From Trochalopteron elliotii (taxonomy: Eukaryota > Chordata > Aves > Passeriformes > Leiothrichidae): DNA of 64,000 nucleotides. Position numbers and translations under genes: made by a program. Each line of letters starts with the position of its first letter. Position 1 is the stretch's first letter. Under the pieces are notes generated by a model, which worked only from the letters and a program-made list of their open reading frames with translations, was not told the DNA's origin and did not search any database. Of this stretch, positions 40,601 through 54,100 are shown one piece after another. Where the stretch lies: contig JANPWX010000064.1 of NCBI GenBank assembly GCA_024734555.1, positions 1,103,990-1,167,989 of the forward strand, given 5' to 3'.

Positions 40601-43319
40601 TAAACTCTATTTATATGCTTGGAAACCAAATTACCTACAAGCTAAAAAAAATAAAATAGTGGTACATACGTAATACATAATAAAATAGAAAACATAATGC
40701 AGAATGCATATAAAACTGGAAGACATATGTAAGTAAAAACCCAGGGAAACTGTTGGTTTTGTTGAAGAGAATTTGTGAATTACTGATTTCAGTGTGATCA
40801 GAAATTCACCTATATGTTTAAGAAATATTAATACAAAGGTATTTTAGAAAGAGGAATAGAAGAAATAAGTAATTTTGAGAACTACAACTCATTAACACAT
40901 AATTTTCTGTATATCATCCTGGATGGAATTTGCTGTAATCCTTTATCTGTCCTGCTGTTTTTTTGTATGTGTGCATCCATGTGTGTGTGTGATATGAATT
41001 TCTACTGAACTTTGGTTTAGATAACATATCTGTAGATGAGATGATCCCTGTACTTAGCTAGAGTGTTAAATTAGTGAAAAGCTCTGAAAATATTTTAAAT
41101 TGCGATGGAAGAACAGCAGCATTTTGATTGGTAAAAGTGCCCTTGATTGCTATTTGTACAATTACCTGTAACAGCAATAGTAGGGTGCATGCCATTAAAG
41201 TAGAAAGAAAAATATATCTTTTCATAAGGAGGTGGCTCAGGAGGAGATAAATTTGTTAAGTCTTATTCCTGGAATCCATTTCACAGATTCACAACAGTAA
41301 TTTACATGTAACAGGAGACTTGGTTAAGAGCACAATAAATTTATCTGCCAGGTATTAACTGTTATCATGTTGTGCTTAGAAATTACGTTCTTCCCCCTTA
41401 TTACTGTTTTACCTGTTGTCTGTTTCCTATGCTAGTATTTGGCACACTTTGTCTGTTTTTTTCATTTATTCTAAACAAAGAAAATTGTCATCCAGACTAA
41501 GAATATGTTCTGGTGCCTCTAATACTTCTTTTGAAAACAGAAGTAAATTGTAACTGCTCCTTGTGTGTTTATCCATTTTGAAGTAGTGCTGAGTTTGAGT
41601 GGGTTTGCGAGTTGTACAAATTTTGGCCTTCAAGAAAACACCACTTAGTCTTTTTAATAACTTTTCTGTATTGCCAAAAGGTTAATTGTGTTAGAACCTA
41701 TTTTCCATTCTCAAGTCGTGTAATAACTGGGACGTTTTCTCAGCTGCTACCTTGGAGATAGAGTTTGTTTCACAAGTCTTACTCTACTGCCTTCTGTCCT
41801 CATTAAATTTTCATGATTTTTTAAAGCAGAAGTTTGTCTTTATACAAGTAAGTAATTAAGTCATAAATATTTGGACAAGAGACTTTATTGAATGATATAT
41901 TTCTGTATCAGCAAGTATGCCTGCACTTTAATGTGACAAGATGGTCAATGCCTATTTCAGTGCTGCAGGGTGGTGTCCAGAAATATACCCAGTATATTTC
42001 TTCTCTTCTTCTGAAGGAAAGGCATGTTTTTTCCCTGAACTTTCCTAATTGACCCACTGGGCAATCACGATTACCATAAGCTCATATTGTGGAGTCTGGA
42101 TGAGTGAATAATTTAAATCTTCTCAACTCCTAAATACCTTTTGAACAATTAAATTGGTATATTGTTTTTAATACTGAGTAGCAGTGACTTGGTATATGAA
42201 AAGCAACTCAAATTTGTTGCTTAGTTGTTCATTATTGATACTATTTATTCTTAGTTTGCATTACAATCCATTGATAAAACAGCTGAAAAGAGAAGAGATG
42301 GAAAAGAGCTGCATAGCTGTGCCCCCCTGTCTCTCTCCCTGCTGAATGTTCCTGTTGGACTACACGTGTGCATGCGGTCACTCTCAGTGTCTCAGGCAGT
42401 CCTTGGCTCTGAGGTGGGTCCAGGTGGCTGTTCACAAAGGAACTGAGCAGTGCCCAGATCAGGAGTGCATGGCTGGAAGCAAGGAGGAGGAACAGTAATA
42501 ACACAGAAAGGAAAAAGGTGAAAATTATCTGGTCCTATGAGAGCAGCAAGGTCTTACGTGTCTGGTACTGGGCTGTAAAACAACCTTTGCAGATTAACTT
42601 CCTGGTTGCAGTTTTTCCAGCCTTCTGCCATCAGCAGCTGCATTCCCATCCCCTCCACGGGCCCTTCTCTCTGACCCTTTGCTTAGCCCTGTCAGGAGAG
42701 TGGTGAATGATGGTCTACATTCTTAGCATCCTGAAGCAGTGCAATGAATGATGGATTGAGCAAGGGCTGCAGCCAGGAAGAGATAAAGGCTAAATAGCAA
42801 AGAGCAGATGATGGCAGTCATAATGCCTGTTAGACACACTGAGGCTAGTGAAGGACTACTGGGTAATGCCTCTGGAGCAGGCTGATGTGTCTGTGTGCTA
42901 CATCAGTTGAAAGAAGCACATCCTCCCTTCTGGGCTTGTTTTCGCCCTCATGTTGACTGTTGGTAGAACTTGTATGATAAACTGGACAGGGGAGCCAATA
43001 TGGGACCACACTTTTTCCCACTCTTAGGTTACTTTAATTCAGATCAGTGCTACTGAAATTCGTCTTGAACTGTGGCCTGATTTAGAGTCAATAGGAAATA
43101 TTTCTCTGAGTGCAAAAATAAAGGCTGGAAAACTGGCTGATAGAAAAAGATGTGAAAGTCAGATTAAAAAGTCAGAGAAGGAAGGGTGAGTGAAACAAAA
43201 AGTGTGTAGTGCAAAGTCTAATTAGGAACTAATATGATTTTTCTGTTGTAAGTTGGGAGTTATAATTGAAAGTGTCAGAGGAAGAGAGAGATCTGGCTTT
43301 ATTAGTCTCAGGGTGACTA
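37673..43319. other. AT-rich non-coding DNA, no gene recognised
   Basis: ORFs up to 104 codons (39041-39355 plus) overlap antisense ORFs and are not recognisable. Long T-runs occur at about 39597-39613. A slightly GC-richer patch at about 42290-42500 has no clear identity. No RNA gene or repeat family identified. Confidence 0.5.
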
Positions 43320-43560
43320 AAGCCATAAGTGTGACATGGCAATGGAAAAAGACAAGTGTAAAGACATATCAGGATGTATTACAGCATTTTTAGAAGTGGA
43401 AAGAAAATATTAAAGGCAATGTACATGGTACTGGTGGGATTTAATCTGAAATTCTCTTTGTAGTTTGGGGTCACATATGATCGAAACATGAATTCTAAAA
43501 GGAAGAAGGGCAAGATGGGTAGCTAGAGTTGAGGAAATAGAGATTCTCTCTTAGGTATTA
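43320..43560 (+). mobile_element. Ancient CR1/L3-type LINE ORF2 fragment
   Basis: Short conserved blocks appear in the right order for the distal part of CR1/L3 ORF2: GACATGGCAATGGAAAAAGA (near 43333-43352), ATCAGGATGTATTACA (near 43368-43383), GTACATGGTACTGGTGGGAT (near 43421-43440), then a TTTGGGGTCAC block and a GAGTTGAGGAA block. Intervening sequence is heavily diverged and no frame is open. Orientation is plus. This would be an old, degenerate insertion compared with the CR1 3' ends elsewhere in the window. Confidence 0.55.
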
Positions 43561-46500
43561 TTAGGAATTATTATGTCTCCTTGTAGAATAAAGAAATGCA
43601 CTCTCTTTTTATTCTACTCAAAGAAAAATGCACTGGCAAAATGAGAATGTGTTTAAGCTGTAGACAATGTTAGCAGAAGAGCAAATGTGTATTTGCTGGC
43701 AATGATGTCTTGTTTCATAGAAATGAAGGACAATAACCATCTGGGAGTAAAATTCTAAATTAATCAGTAAATGTGCTGGGTAGGTTTTTTCTCGTAGTAC
43801 TGTGAAACAGCTTGATGTTTTTGTCACATGGAATATAAAAAATACATAATTCTAAAGGCTGGAAATTAGACAGAAAATTTCTGACTTAAATTTCTTTCTG
43901 ACTTAAATTTTAATCTCACCCCCACCCTATACTAGAAGTGTTAGAGGGTAGAGGTGAATTGGGAGGAACTAGGGACATGCCTCTTTCATGGAGGAAAAAA
44001 ATTTGATATTATTACTTATATTCAGTGAGACTGAGGTTTATTTTCTAAGACATAAAGGACAGATCTTCTGAGTGAAAGTTGTGTATTGCAGTAATTCCTC
44101 CCTGAAGCCTTCCAAGCCCCAAAAGTCAGGCTGTACAAGGATATCTATTATGAGAAATGTAATCCTCTTTAAGGGCTGTAAACAAATAAAAAGATTCATT
44201 TTGTTCATTGGTTCATAGTATTTATACAACTTATAACACAAAATATATATGTGTTTTCTTTAATAATTAATAACACTAAGTAATAAAATACACTAAGGTG
44301 GAAGAGCATATTCTCTTGTATATCTTCTGCTTTTTTAATTTGGGTACACCTCTAGACACAAAAATAAGTATTTTCTATAGATATTCTATAAATATTTTTT
44401 TTTTTATGATTGGTGATAGAGATGTTGGCATTTTTCTTCTTGAAGGAAGATGACACAGTAGTTCTCACTAAATGGCTTCCTCCCTTAGGTATGTGGACTG
44501 TTGCTTTCAGAGAAATTAGCAGCTTAAAGAATATATATTTAAAATACAGAAAATACTCAAAAAAATCATTTTTTTAAAAAAAAGATGCTTTGCATGCTTT
44601 TCTAATTTTCAGTTTCAGCCAAAGCATACATAATGTTTTCTTTATAATAAAAATACACTTTTCACACTCATTTTTGTAACTGTACATTCATTCCAATAAG
44701 CCTCATTGTGTCTATCACTCTAGTTTTGCAGTGAAGAGTGTATCAAATATGTTTATAGTCAAATGATATGATATAGATAGCAGATATGACTGTCAATACA
44801 TATGAAAATTGTCTATTTCCATAGTTGTCAATCACATCCTGTTCTTGTTTCTGTTAAATAGTAGGGAAGTTGAATGCATCAGTTCTCTTAGCACTCTGCG
44901 TCTTAATAGTTTTGTGCACAAAAAAGGAACAATGCATGTTTTTATCTGGCCCTAACTCCAAAAGGCCCTTAGGCTCAATTCAAGAAGGTATTCTAGCCAA
45001 GAGAGCCCTTTAGCACCATCCTTAAATGCTTTGCTGAAGCATGGCCAGTTAGAGGTAGCTTGCTCTCATTTCCTGTCATGAGCAATAGCCTGCTCTACTC
45101 TTACATTCATCTGCCTTCTCTGCAGCTGATGGGTTTGCTTAATGAAGTTACTGCTGCAAATCTAGGTGCATTTAGGAGCCTTGCAAAGCACATCCTTTAT
45201 CTCATACCTTTCATGCTTTCTTTACCTGGTTCAGGGGGCCCAGTTTTCATTCTGGGCCTGAATGGTTACCAAGTAATAACCATCTATTACTACGTAGTAA
45301 TTTAAAGTATGAGCATGTACGTATAACGGAGCTGGGTGACCAAGGCTGTTTTAATATTTTTCATCTTGCTAATTTAATGCATTTCAATTTTTAAAACTAG
45401 TGTTTTAGTAAAGCTGTCTTTCTGTATTCAAAATATATCTTGGTGGCACAGTGAAATTAGTTTATGATGAACATTAGTTTATATTAAGTATTCAAAACCT
45501 TAGAGCTAATTGTTTATTAAACATCAATGCTGGCCAATATTGAGTCTCTGGAGGTCAGACAGAGAGGTGAGTCTATTCCAGAGTGAGGTCTTAACTCCCA
45601 ACTCCATGGTGAGGATAAAAAATAATATTGATTATAATATTTGTGTATAATATAATAAACCCTTTGTATGCATTTTAAGGGTTTTTTTATAAGCCAAGAA
45701 GTGATAATATAACTCTCTGTGGATAGCGATCTGAGGCCTGGTCTTGGAAAAAAATTAACCTGAATAATGTTTATGTAGTGTTGAGCCCTTGTTTTGTAAG
45801 TATTATCAGTACTATGCCTGTCACTATTGATTGCTAAAGAAATTTTGGTTCATTAGATTAAAAAGCTAAAACTATGCTATGCCACAAATGCAATTAAAAG
45901 TTTGTTAACAACATTTTGTTTTAATCCTGTTTTTCACTTGTGAACATTCTCTTGCTTGTTTCTCTTAAACAGAGTATTATGCTGAAATGGGTGAGAAAGT
46001 GAGTGTTCACAGTGGTTTTCTTACCTTTTAAATTTTCTATCTGTGGTCACAAATGTTGTGCGATGTGTAAGTGGCATTTAATTGTAACTGTGGTATTTTC
46101 ATTAAAATTAAATAAGGAATAAAGGTAATTATATGGATTTCAGTACAGTGTAAGAGATACAGGTTTTATTAGAACAAATGGGTTCAGTCTCTTGATGATG
46201 GACTTTCTTGCCATGTTTTTTTGTCATTTTCCTTTTGTCCTCTTGTGTTGCAACACTGTAGACATAGGCATATTGACCGTGGCTGTAGCAATAAAATAAT
46301 TCAATTTTGTCATTATTTTCTAATATAAGGTCTTATAATTTTAGTAATTTTTCCTCTTCTAGTGTTTCTATTGCTCTTCAGATTGAGAAATTTTCATTCT
46401 CAGTCTCTGAAAGGCCCTTTTGACCACCACATCAACCTATCTACTTTATTCCATAAATTCATATGATGCTTTGAATATGTTAGATTTCCATAAAGTGGAA
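43561..46500. other. AT-rich non-coding DNA, no gene recognised
   Basis: Only ORFs of 67-81 codons are present, none with recognisable protein features. No promoter-like GC rise or RNA gene seen. Confidence 0.55.
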
Positions 46501-46548
46501 TGATCATCCCTACACATGATCATCCCTACAAATGGTCATCTCTATCAG
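46501..46548. repeat. 16-bp minisatellite, about 3 copies
   Basis: TGATCATCCCTACACA (46501-46516) is followed by TGATCATCCCTACAAA (46517-46532) and the more diverged TGGTCATCTCTATCAG (46533-46548). The period is exactly 16 bp. It lies 69 bp before the left end of the minus-strand LTR. Confidence 0.9.
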
Positions 46549-46617
46549 AAAAGGTAAAGCCACAATGACTTGGCTCATCCTTAAGTGTTACACTGTAAAT
46601 TAATTTTGTTATGTTTG

Positions 46618-47203
46618 TGTCATCATAAACCCAGGGGACAGCTCAGCCCCACACAGCTGCTTGCTCGCTTACCTTGCAGTGGGATGAGGGAGAGGATCAG
46701 ATGGGTAAAGGTGAGAAAACTCATGAGGTGACATAAAGGCAGTTTAACAGATAAAGGGAAAACCATGCACTCAAGCGAAACACCAAGGGATTACATCAGC
46801 ACTACTCATTGGTGGGCAGCTGTTCAGCCATCCACTGGAAAGCAGAGCTCCATCATGCAGGACAGTGACTGGGGAAGACAAATGCCATCGCTCTGGATAT
46901 CCCCACCTTCCTTCTCCTTCCCTTGGCTGAGCCCAGCACCACATGTTCTGGGATATTTCTGTCAGATATCTCTGTCAGTTGGAGTCAGCTGTCCTGGCTG
47001 TGTCCCCTCCATGTGCACCCCCAGCCTCCTCACTGGTGGGGTGAGGTGAGAGACAGAAAAGGCCTTGACCCTGGGTAAGCTCTGCTCAGCAACAGCTGAA
47101 ACATCCCTGTGTTATCAACACTGGTTCCAGCACAAATCCAGAACAGAGCTCCACACCAGCTACTGTGGAGAAGATTAACTCTATCCCAGGCAAAACCAGC
47201 ACA
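46618..47203 (-). mobile_element. Solo LTR of an avian endogenous retrovirus (ERVL/ERVK-like)
   Basis: Read on the minus strand, the element starts TGTGCTGGTTTTGCCTGG at 47203 and ends in ACA at 46618, the canonical TG...CA LTR termini, with a length of 586 bp. The body (GTGTTATCAACACTGG near 47110-47125, AAGGCCTTGACCCTGG near 47060-47075) matches a common LTR family that I recognise from bird genomes. Flanking pentamers GTTTG (46613-46617) and GTATG (47204-47208) agree at 4 of 5 positions, consistent with a decayed 5-bp target-site duplication. The TATA region expected near the middle appears lost. No gag, pol or env lies next to it, so it is a solo LTR. The 94-codon plus-strand ORF at 46765-47049 lies inside it and is antisense noise. 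Confidence 0.85.
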
Positions 47204-50200
47204 GTATGTGGGAAAGCAATATTCTAATAGAAGGACAAGCTCTCAGCTTGTGTTGTAGTAACTGCTTATTTTATTGGAAGTGAAGTTTGATTTAGCTTAG
47301 GAATGCTGGCCTATATATCTTTGCTTATTACTATGGGAAAGAGGTCTCGAATACTAAATTTTTTTGTAGAATGTCTGCACAACTTTCACATGTAAAATTT
47401 TATAGTGGTGTTTTCATTAGTTGTCTTTCCTTTGAATGTAAAACTATTGGAAATTGCTTGTGACTGTGGTGACATCATGAATTAGAAAGAACATGAATTT
47501 AATCTTTTCTAGAGACAGCTGTGTCTGGTATTTTAATATGGTTTTGAAGAGAAACAAAGGAAGGCTAATTAATGTGTTTATGTAAATTCTACAGATGACA
47601 GTGTTCAGTCACAGTCAGCTCTTTACCATGGAAGCAAATGATAGTTGTCCTGTCCATGTCTGTTGCAGTGATTTAGGGCCTACCCAAACATATAATTAAA
47701 AAATTAAATGCTGTGGTTGCTAAAAACAAAAGCAGTTAAACAAGGGACTGATGAGAAGAAGCTTCTGACAAAATAATTTTATACTAAACAAAGAAAGAAA
47801 GATTTCTGTTCAGATGGTGCTAAGTAATTGAATTGCAAAATACAGTGCCACATTATTATGACCATAAAACAATAAATTTTGTTCTATGGCAACTGAACAA
47901 AATGTTTACGTTTGATAACACTGATAAATACAGATGTGCCGCTGAGAAGCATACTTTGCTTTATGGAAGTGGTGAAAAGCTTTGTCTACTTTTTCAAAGG
48001 TCTTGCCATACTATTTTGATTTCCTATTACTAGCAGTGGCAGTAACAGAAGCTGAGCCGGGGGGAATAAGAACTCAGTGACCACCTGTATTATTGCTACC
48101 ATGCTCAGCAGACTTAGAGCATTGGTCAAAGTTCTTTATACTCCCTATGTGATGTGCCAGCTATTGTTCATGTCTTAATTAATTTGTACCTTTAAATTTT
48201 AAATCTGTAACTTTCTAATAATACTTTCTTCCAGTCTGCTCTGCAAATTGGTTCTAAGATGCCTATAATTTTAAGCATTTCTAATTATATTATTACTGGT
48301 CTAGTTTTTATAAAAATCAAGGCTAAATGCTTTGTCATAAAGAGTTATACAGAGGAAGAAAAATATGAAATCTAAACTATGAAATCTATGTAGTTCTAAG
48401 GTCCACCTTTCACTACAATTTGAATGGAAAAAACAGGCCACAGAAAGTCAGTGAAGGCAAGCAAATGGTCAGAAAAGGGAGTTTCACAAAGATAATAAGA
48501 GAAATTATATTATGGATTTCTTGACAGAATATTTATACCATAAATACTATTATATAAAAGTGGGAGGAAATAATTTTTAATACACATAGTTTGGGGCAAG
48601 TATGATAAAATTCAAATTAATTAAATATTTTTTTTGTTTTTCTAATGGCTAAATTTGATTGCGAAGCAGCTTGTATTTGGAAATTCTGAAGTGAGATCAG
48701 TAACTCTCCATGTCTCTTACAACAGAGGTAGAGATCACTAGGTCTTATTTTGTTCCTACACGTACCCTCTGCTTAAGAAATATTTCTAAGAATGATCTCA
48801 ACTACTTATATTTAGTTGTGGGATGTCTTTCATCTCAAGGCATTGTGTCTGAATTTAGTTGGTTGCTTTGCTGATACTTCAGATTTAATATCCTATTTTT
48901 ACTTATCCTATTTTACATTCCAAATTTCTTCAAAACAGATAGAATAATTCAGTATTGTTTAAGACAAGAACCAGATTTTCTGTCTGGGTATGTTATAATT
49001 TTTTCCTTGAAAATTGAGAAACAATGCTGTTAAACTGGCATGGGGAACCCCTGACTTAAAGATGTTTTACTGGAGGACAGTGAAGCTATCCACTGTATAT
49101 AGTTAAATATGCGTTTAGACTGACTTTGTGTCACTACGAGTAGGAGTTTTGGTGTTGGGTTTTTCTTGTGACAATGACATGGCAGCTGCAATGCATTGCT
49201 TTATCTGAACAGAGTGATCAGTGACATTGGGACAGCCTTGGGTGTGAAGCACTTTGTTTGCCAGTTGAAATTAGGCCAAAGAAAGAAACAAATACGAAAA
49301 CTTGCAATGAGATGAAATTTTCTTTTGCAGAGTGTTACATTTTTATGAAGTGAAAAATCAATATGTAGAGGAACATTAATTTTATTGCGTGCTAAAACTT
49401 TAACAGAGTGAGAGAGCTTGACTTAATGCAGCCTTTGTTGGAATAAAGACAGTTGGGATGAGTCTGCTCTAGCCCTCAGAGATGCTTCTTTCCCAGGTGT
49501 GCCATATTTAGGTTTTGCCTATTACTGCAAATTACCACTTCATTGATTCTTGCTGATACTAAAGATCTATAGATGACATCTCATTTCACTCTAAAATTGA
49601 AATGCCTTTAGATCACTTTACATCAGAAGCTGTAAAGATAAGTTTTGGATACTAAATGTGACACTATAAATTAGAATTTAAGGGGTTTAAACCTCTTTAG
49701 ATTTTAATAATGTAGTTATTCACTTTCCTTATTGCTTGAAATCCAAAATTCTTTAACTAGGTATAGGATCAGTCATAAAGTGAATCAATGTATGGTAATT
49801 TTCATATTTGACTAAACCATGTGTTTTCCATCTGCTAGACTGTGTTGCTTGGACCTGGCTTTGTAACAGCAATTTATCTACTGTACGGGGTCTGTTCCAC
49901 AGGTAATTGCTGTTGTGCAATTTTCATTCCTATGACCTCTAGAATTCCGCACAAGATTAGAAATGTTTCTGATACTTTTAGCAGCTTGAGCTATTAAACA
50001 AAACAGTGAAATGTCAAGTCTAAGACTTTAGTTGTCAAACAAGATTGATAAAATATTTTTTTAAAAAAGCTAATTTGGCCTTATGTGTCCAACAGTATAG
50101 TCTTTTTAAGAGGAAATATAGTAGTTAAATTATTAATTGTGTCTAAGAATTCTCACTTCCTTATTTTGTATGAATTCACTTGAGTTTGGCTTAGATAAGT

Positions 50201-53200
50201 AGTAAAAGTATAGGAAACTGCATAAAAGGTTTGTCCTTGTGTTATTTGCAACGCAAGTACTCCTGTGTAATATCAGATGTCCATTTGTACGTATATATGA
50301 GAAATGTGGATCTTGATTTCTGCAGTTGTATGTCTAGTGATTTTATATTTATTCCTTAAATTAGCATGTATATACTTGCTGATACATAACAAAACTAAGT
50401 CATCAACTTTTTAATGATTCAGGATTAATTGCTACAGTTGTTATAATTTCATTAAATGAACCATAGAAAACAGGACTGCCTGATGCCTGAGTTGCTTCTA
50501 ATATAGCTACCTCTCATCAATGGAGAATCAGCTTTATCTAAATTATATTTGACAGTTTTCTGCCTAACACAGACTTAATGGCTTTCAGTTACTGGGTGGT
50601 TTAAGCTAGAACATATTTCCTGAATTAACTTTTGGGATAGCACAGGAGTCAGTAGCAAAAGTCAAATGCCATTAAGTTGTGGATTTTTTTTTTAACCATG
50701 ACATCTCTCTTCAAACTATGCTACTGACATTTAAGAGTGAGATTGCACTTTTTCTATAATTAGACTTAAAAAAAAAAGAAAACTTTTTTTTTAAACAAAA
50801 TCTGTTATGATTACAGACTACTATATAAGGGAGAGAGTTTATAATTCAGTATTTTGTAGATGCTTCATTGTTATATAGATCTGTTAGACACAAATTTTCA
50901 CTGTTGTGTGGTAGGAACACATTCCTTACCAGACTGTAGATGCAATGCATCCAAAAATACATAAATCAATAGCCCAAAATGTTGTTGAAGATGATTCTAT
51001 GATGAGCAAAAGTGAGGACAACGGAAGTTTTGCTTTAAGAGGGAAACATTAAATACATGTGTATATTATACATATATATGCTTCTCTGTGTGTGTTTACG
51101 TATTGCATATATATACACATATACATAATTGAGCTTATGTGTTCAAATTTTACATCTGGTCAAGTTCTAGTTTGCTGGATTTTTTAAAAATAATTTTTTA
51201 TATATAAACTAACAGATTAGGAGAGGATTGAAGAAATGACTGTGAAGTATTTTGTAGGTATTAAGACTAGAGTTGGAAGGAATATGTAGGGTGTCCTCAC
51301 AAAGGATATTATATGGTAAAATTAAAAGAGAAAATATGGGTAGAATCTTGAAGAAAACATCTTCAGAAATAGATATTAAGTGGAAATTATCTCCAAGAGG
51401 AATGATGACAGTCCTGTTGTTAGCACATTAAGAGTTTCACTGGTGGAATACTAGAAAATGTATCAAGGAGAACAATCTTGCACTAGTGCATAGAGGGCAT
51501 AGGTGGCATACTAGGCAATTTTATCTGTAATACATATGATTCTATTTTTTCTGTTCACATTTTATGCCCCTCTTTTCAAAAATGCCTGTTCTGTAGGCAC
51601 TATTCTGAAAGGGTATAACTGGGGAAAGCAAGAGCTGTAGAAAAAAGACAGTATTCATTTCATGTGCATTAATCAAATATGCACCCAGTATGCTAGTACT
51701 TTCCCAACAATGAAAAACACTGTTACTTCCCTACACTGAGGCAGAGGTTATAAAAAATTTGGAATTTGAAAGAAATGGTTTATGTACAGAGTACACTGCT
51801 TTGCTTTAAATGGAGTTAGATCCTTAGGAAGAACTTTCATGTAGGTTTTATACAGCTATTTTAATACGAGCTAATGGAAGCCACCAGGACTGCACATAAA
51901 AATAAAAGAAACTAGAGGGATTGTATGAAGAACATATTGTTTGAAATTTTTATTTGATAAGAGATTAAACTAATCTATCCTTAAGCACATGACCATTTTA
52001 ATTGGTTTCGGTAGGTCAAAAAATTGTTCATATAAGGCAAGTAGTTGGGTATGTTGTGCCCCACTGGCTATTGTTGAGGTCAAGCAAGATGTTTGCCTAA
52101 CAGCATAACACAGTACTGGTACCTTCTTTATATTTGGGAAACATGCAAAAATATGTTTGCAGAAGGTATCTCTTCTTCCTTGTCAGAAGACTGTCTTCAT
52201 AGTTCTTTGTAATAGGAGTAGTATTCCTCTTTGTTGCATTTAGCCTGACAAATCAATTCAACCTTTGCCTTTCAGTTTTCTTTTTAGATCTTAAGTACTC
52301 AGCTGTACTATCTGGTACATTATAAGTGAGAGGAAAAAATAAAGCTTGAAGTCAGAGTACAGGTAGTTTGAAAAAAAAAAGTATAGTCCACTTATGCTTG
52401 CCATGTAATTTGATTGAGCCATTTGAACAAATAATTCAATCTCTGTAGAGAATGATTTCAAGATGTATTTTAGAGTGTCTTGTCAGTGAGAACTGCCTTA
52501 GAAAATGGAATAAGAAGCACACTGGGAAATTTTAGCTGTCTGTTGCTCCTAATAGAATCCATATGAGAAACTCTGTTAGGTTCAGCTTCTGAAACTCAGA
52601 GGGTGTTTCTTTAAGCTGGTCAACAGAGTTGATTCTGTGTCTACTGCAGAGTTTCAAGTAGAGTAACACTTACTAAAATTGTGTTTGCTTGGCAGGTGGT
52701 CCGCCTTAATTCAGCAATAATACTTAATCAAATCTTCCTTGAGAAATCACAAAGGTACTGTTAAAAGTGGATCCCTAAGAATTTATCTGAGTTTTATATT
52801 ACCCAATAACTATAGCTGAATTAACATACTTAGTAATCAGCCATAGACTAGGAACTCAAAATAAGAGTTGCTGCCTTTCTTCTGCATAAATAGAATGATA
52901 GAGGAGATTATAATATTCTTTTCTGTTTAGTGCCTGTTCTGCCACTGATGAGTTGCTTTTCTTTTTACATTGGGCTTATGTTATTCTTAAGTGTAAGTGG
53001 TTTAACAAGTGACTAACACATCTGAGCCCTTGAACGTTAAGAATTGTAAGTGCAGCTATCCTGATTCAAAAATTTATTTGATTAGCATCAACTCCACATT
53101 AGCACACATGACTATTCATGCCAGTGCTGCCTTTGGATTGTTCCCCAGGCTTACAGAGAAAACTTGTAGGGAAAACTTTACTGGAAATTGCATGTGTTTT

Positions 53201-53528
53201 TCTATAGCCAGTGAAATGACTTGAAGAATTCCAGAGCATAAATCATGATTAATTTCTGGGCATGCATAGCAAGGTGATCTTGAGATCAAAACATTAAAAA
53301 ATAAGAAGGTAGTGCTCCTGATAGGAGGGATTTTTTTAAAGATAATGGATGAATTCTATTAAAATATAATTTAAAACAATGAAAAGTTCTTTCTGTTATT
53401 TAGGTATTTATGAAGGAGTTATTTCTACATGCAAATTAAAACTGGACTAGAGTAGAAATTTCATTTAAAAATCTACAGTGAAAATATTGGAAAAATATCA
53501 TAAGGCAGTGATACAGTAAATCACCACA
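47204..53528. other. AT-rich non-coding DNA, no gene recognised
   Basis: Almost no ORFs above 60 codons (66 codons at 47833, 71 at 53009). Poly-T/poly-A runs near 50685 and 50767-50795 and an alternating purine-pyrimidine block at about 51050-51125 are the only low-complexity features. No retroviral coding region connects the two LTRs, which are unlike each other and in opposite orientation. Confidence 0.55.
51072..51114. other. AT-alternating inverted repeat
   Basis: ATATATATGC (51072-51081) and GCATATATAT (51105-51114) are exact reverse complements separated by a 23-nt spacer that includes a TG-dinucleotide run. It lies in a wider alternating AT/TG block. Such sequence can extrude a cruciform or form Z-like DNA, but it also arises readily by chance in AT dinucleotide tracts. 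Confidence 0.5.
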
Positions 53529-54100
53529 TGTTGGAGTCCAGGGCATGAGGAAGACCTCTCAAATTGCCCTGGGGGGTCCGAGACCCTGGCTGGAACCCCA
53601 GGAAAGCATTGCCTTTCACCTTAGTCCATGGGAAAAACTTCCAACACTTATAGATTAATTGAAAACAGCAAAGATTTAAAATAGATAGTAGTTTAGTTTG
53701 TCACAGGGTGAAAATTTGTAGTTTTGGGTTTTTAGAATGGAAGTAGATAGAGGCAAGATGGAGAATTTTAGGCAGTGCCTTGAGTTCTCCTTCTTTGACT
53801 CCATCTTCTGCTGTGACTGTGGCACAAAGACATAGGTAGAATGTATGTTATGTAGAAAATTGCATGTCTAGAATTGGTAGTGATTATTGGCACAAAGCTG
53901 TAAGCATAGTACGTTTTAAGAGTTAATTGGATTAAAAACTTTTAAAAGACCTTAAGCACTAAGCCTGGTATTCTTGGCAGCAGTGTTTTCCAGCGTGTTA
54001 AGCTGAGTGTTAAGCAGCGCACGGACCTTGAGATAAGAAAATGAATAAACATCTTTTAAAACTGGAGCTGCAAGTTCCATTCATCTTTTAAACCCTAACA
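53529..54100 (+). mobile_element. Solo LTR of an avian endogenous retrovirus
   Basis: The element begins TGTTGGAGTCCAGGGCATGA at 53529 and ends AAACCCTAACA at 54100, giving TG...CA termini and a length of 572 bp. An AATAAA polyadenylation signal lies at 54044-54049, a position expected for the R region of a plus-strand LTR. The 5' GC-richer segment (near 53560-53610) and the U3 inverted pair AAGATGGAG (53755-53763) / CTCCATCTT (53799-53807) fit a retroviral U3. I found no convincing target-site duplication (CCACA versus CAAGA) and no internal retroviral sequence on either side. Family assignment (ERVK or ERVL) cannot be made by eye. Confidence 0.75.

Noticed and set aside
46765..47049. 94-codon ORF with Pro/Ser-rich sequence
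   Set aside because: Lies wholly inside a solo LTR, antisense to the element.
47204..53528. Possibility that the two LTRs flank one provirus
   Set aside because: They differ in sequence and orientation, and no retroviral coding remnants lie between them.
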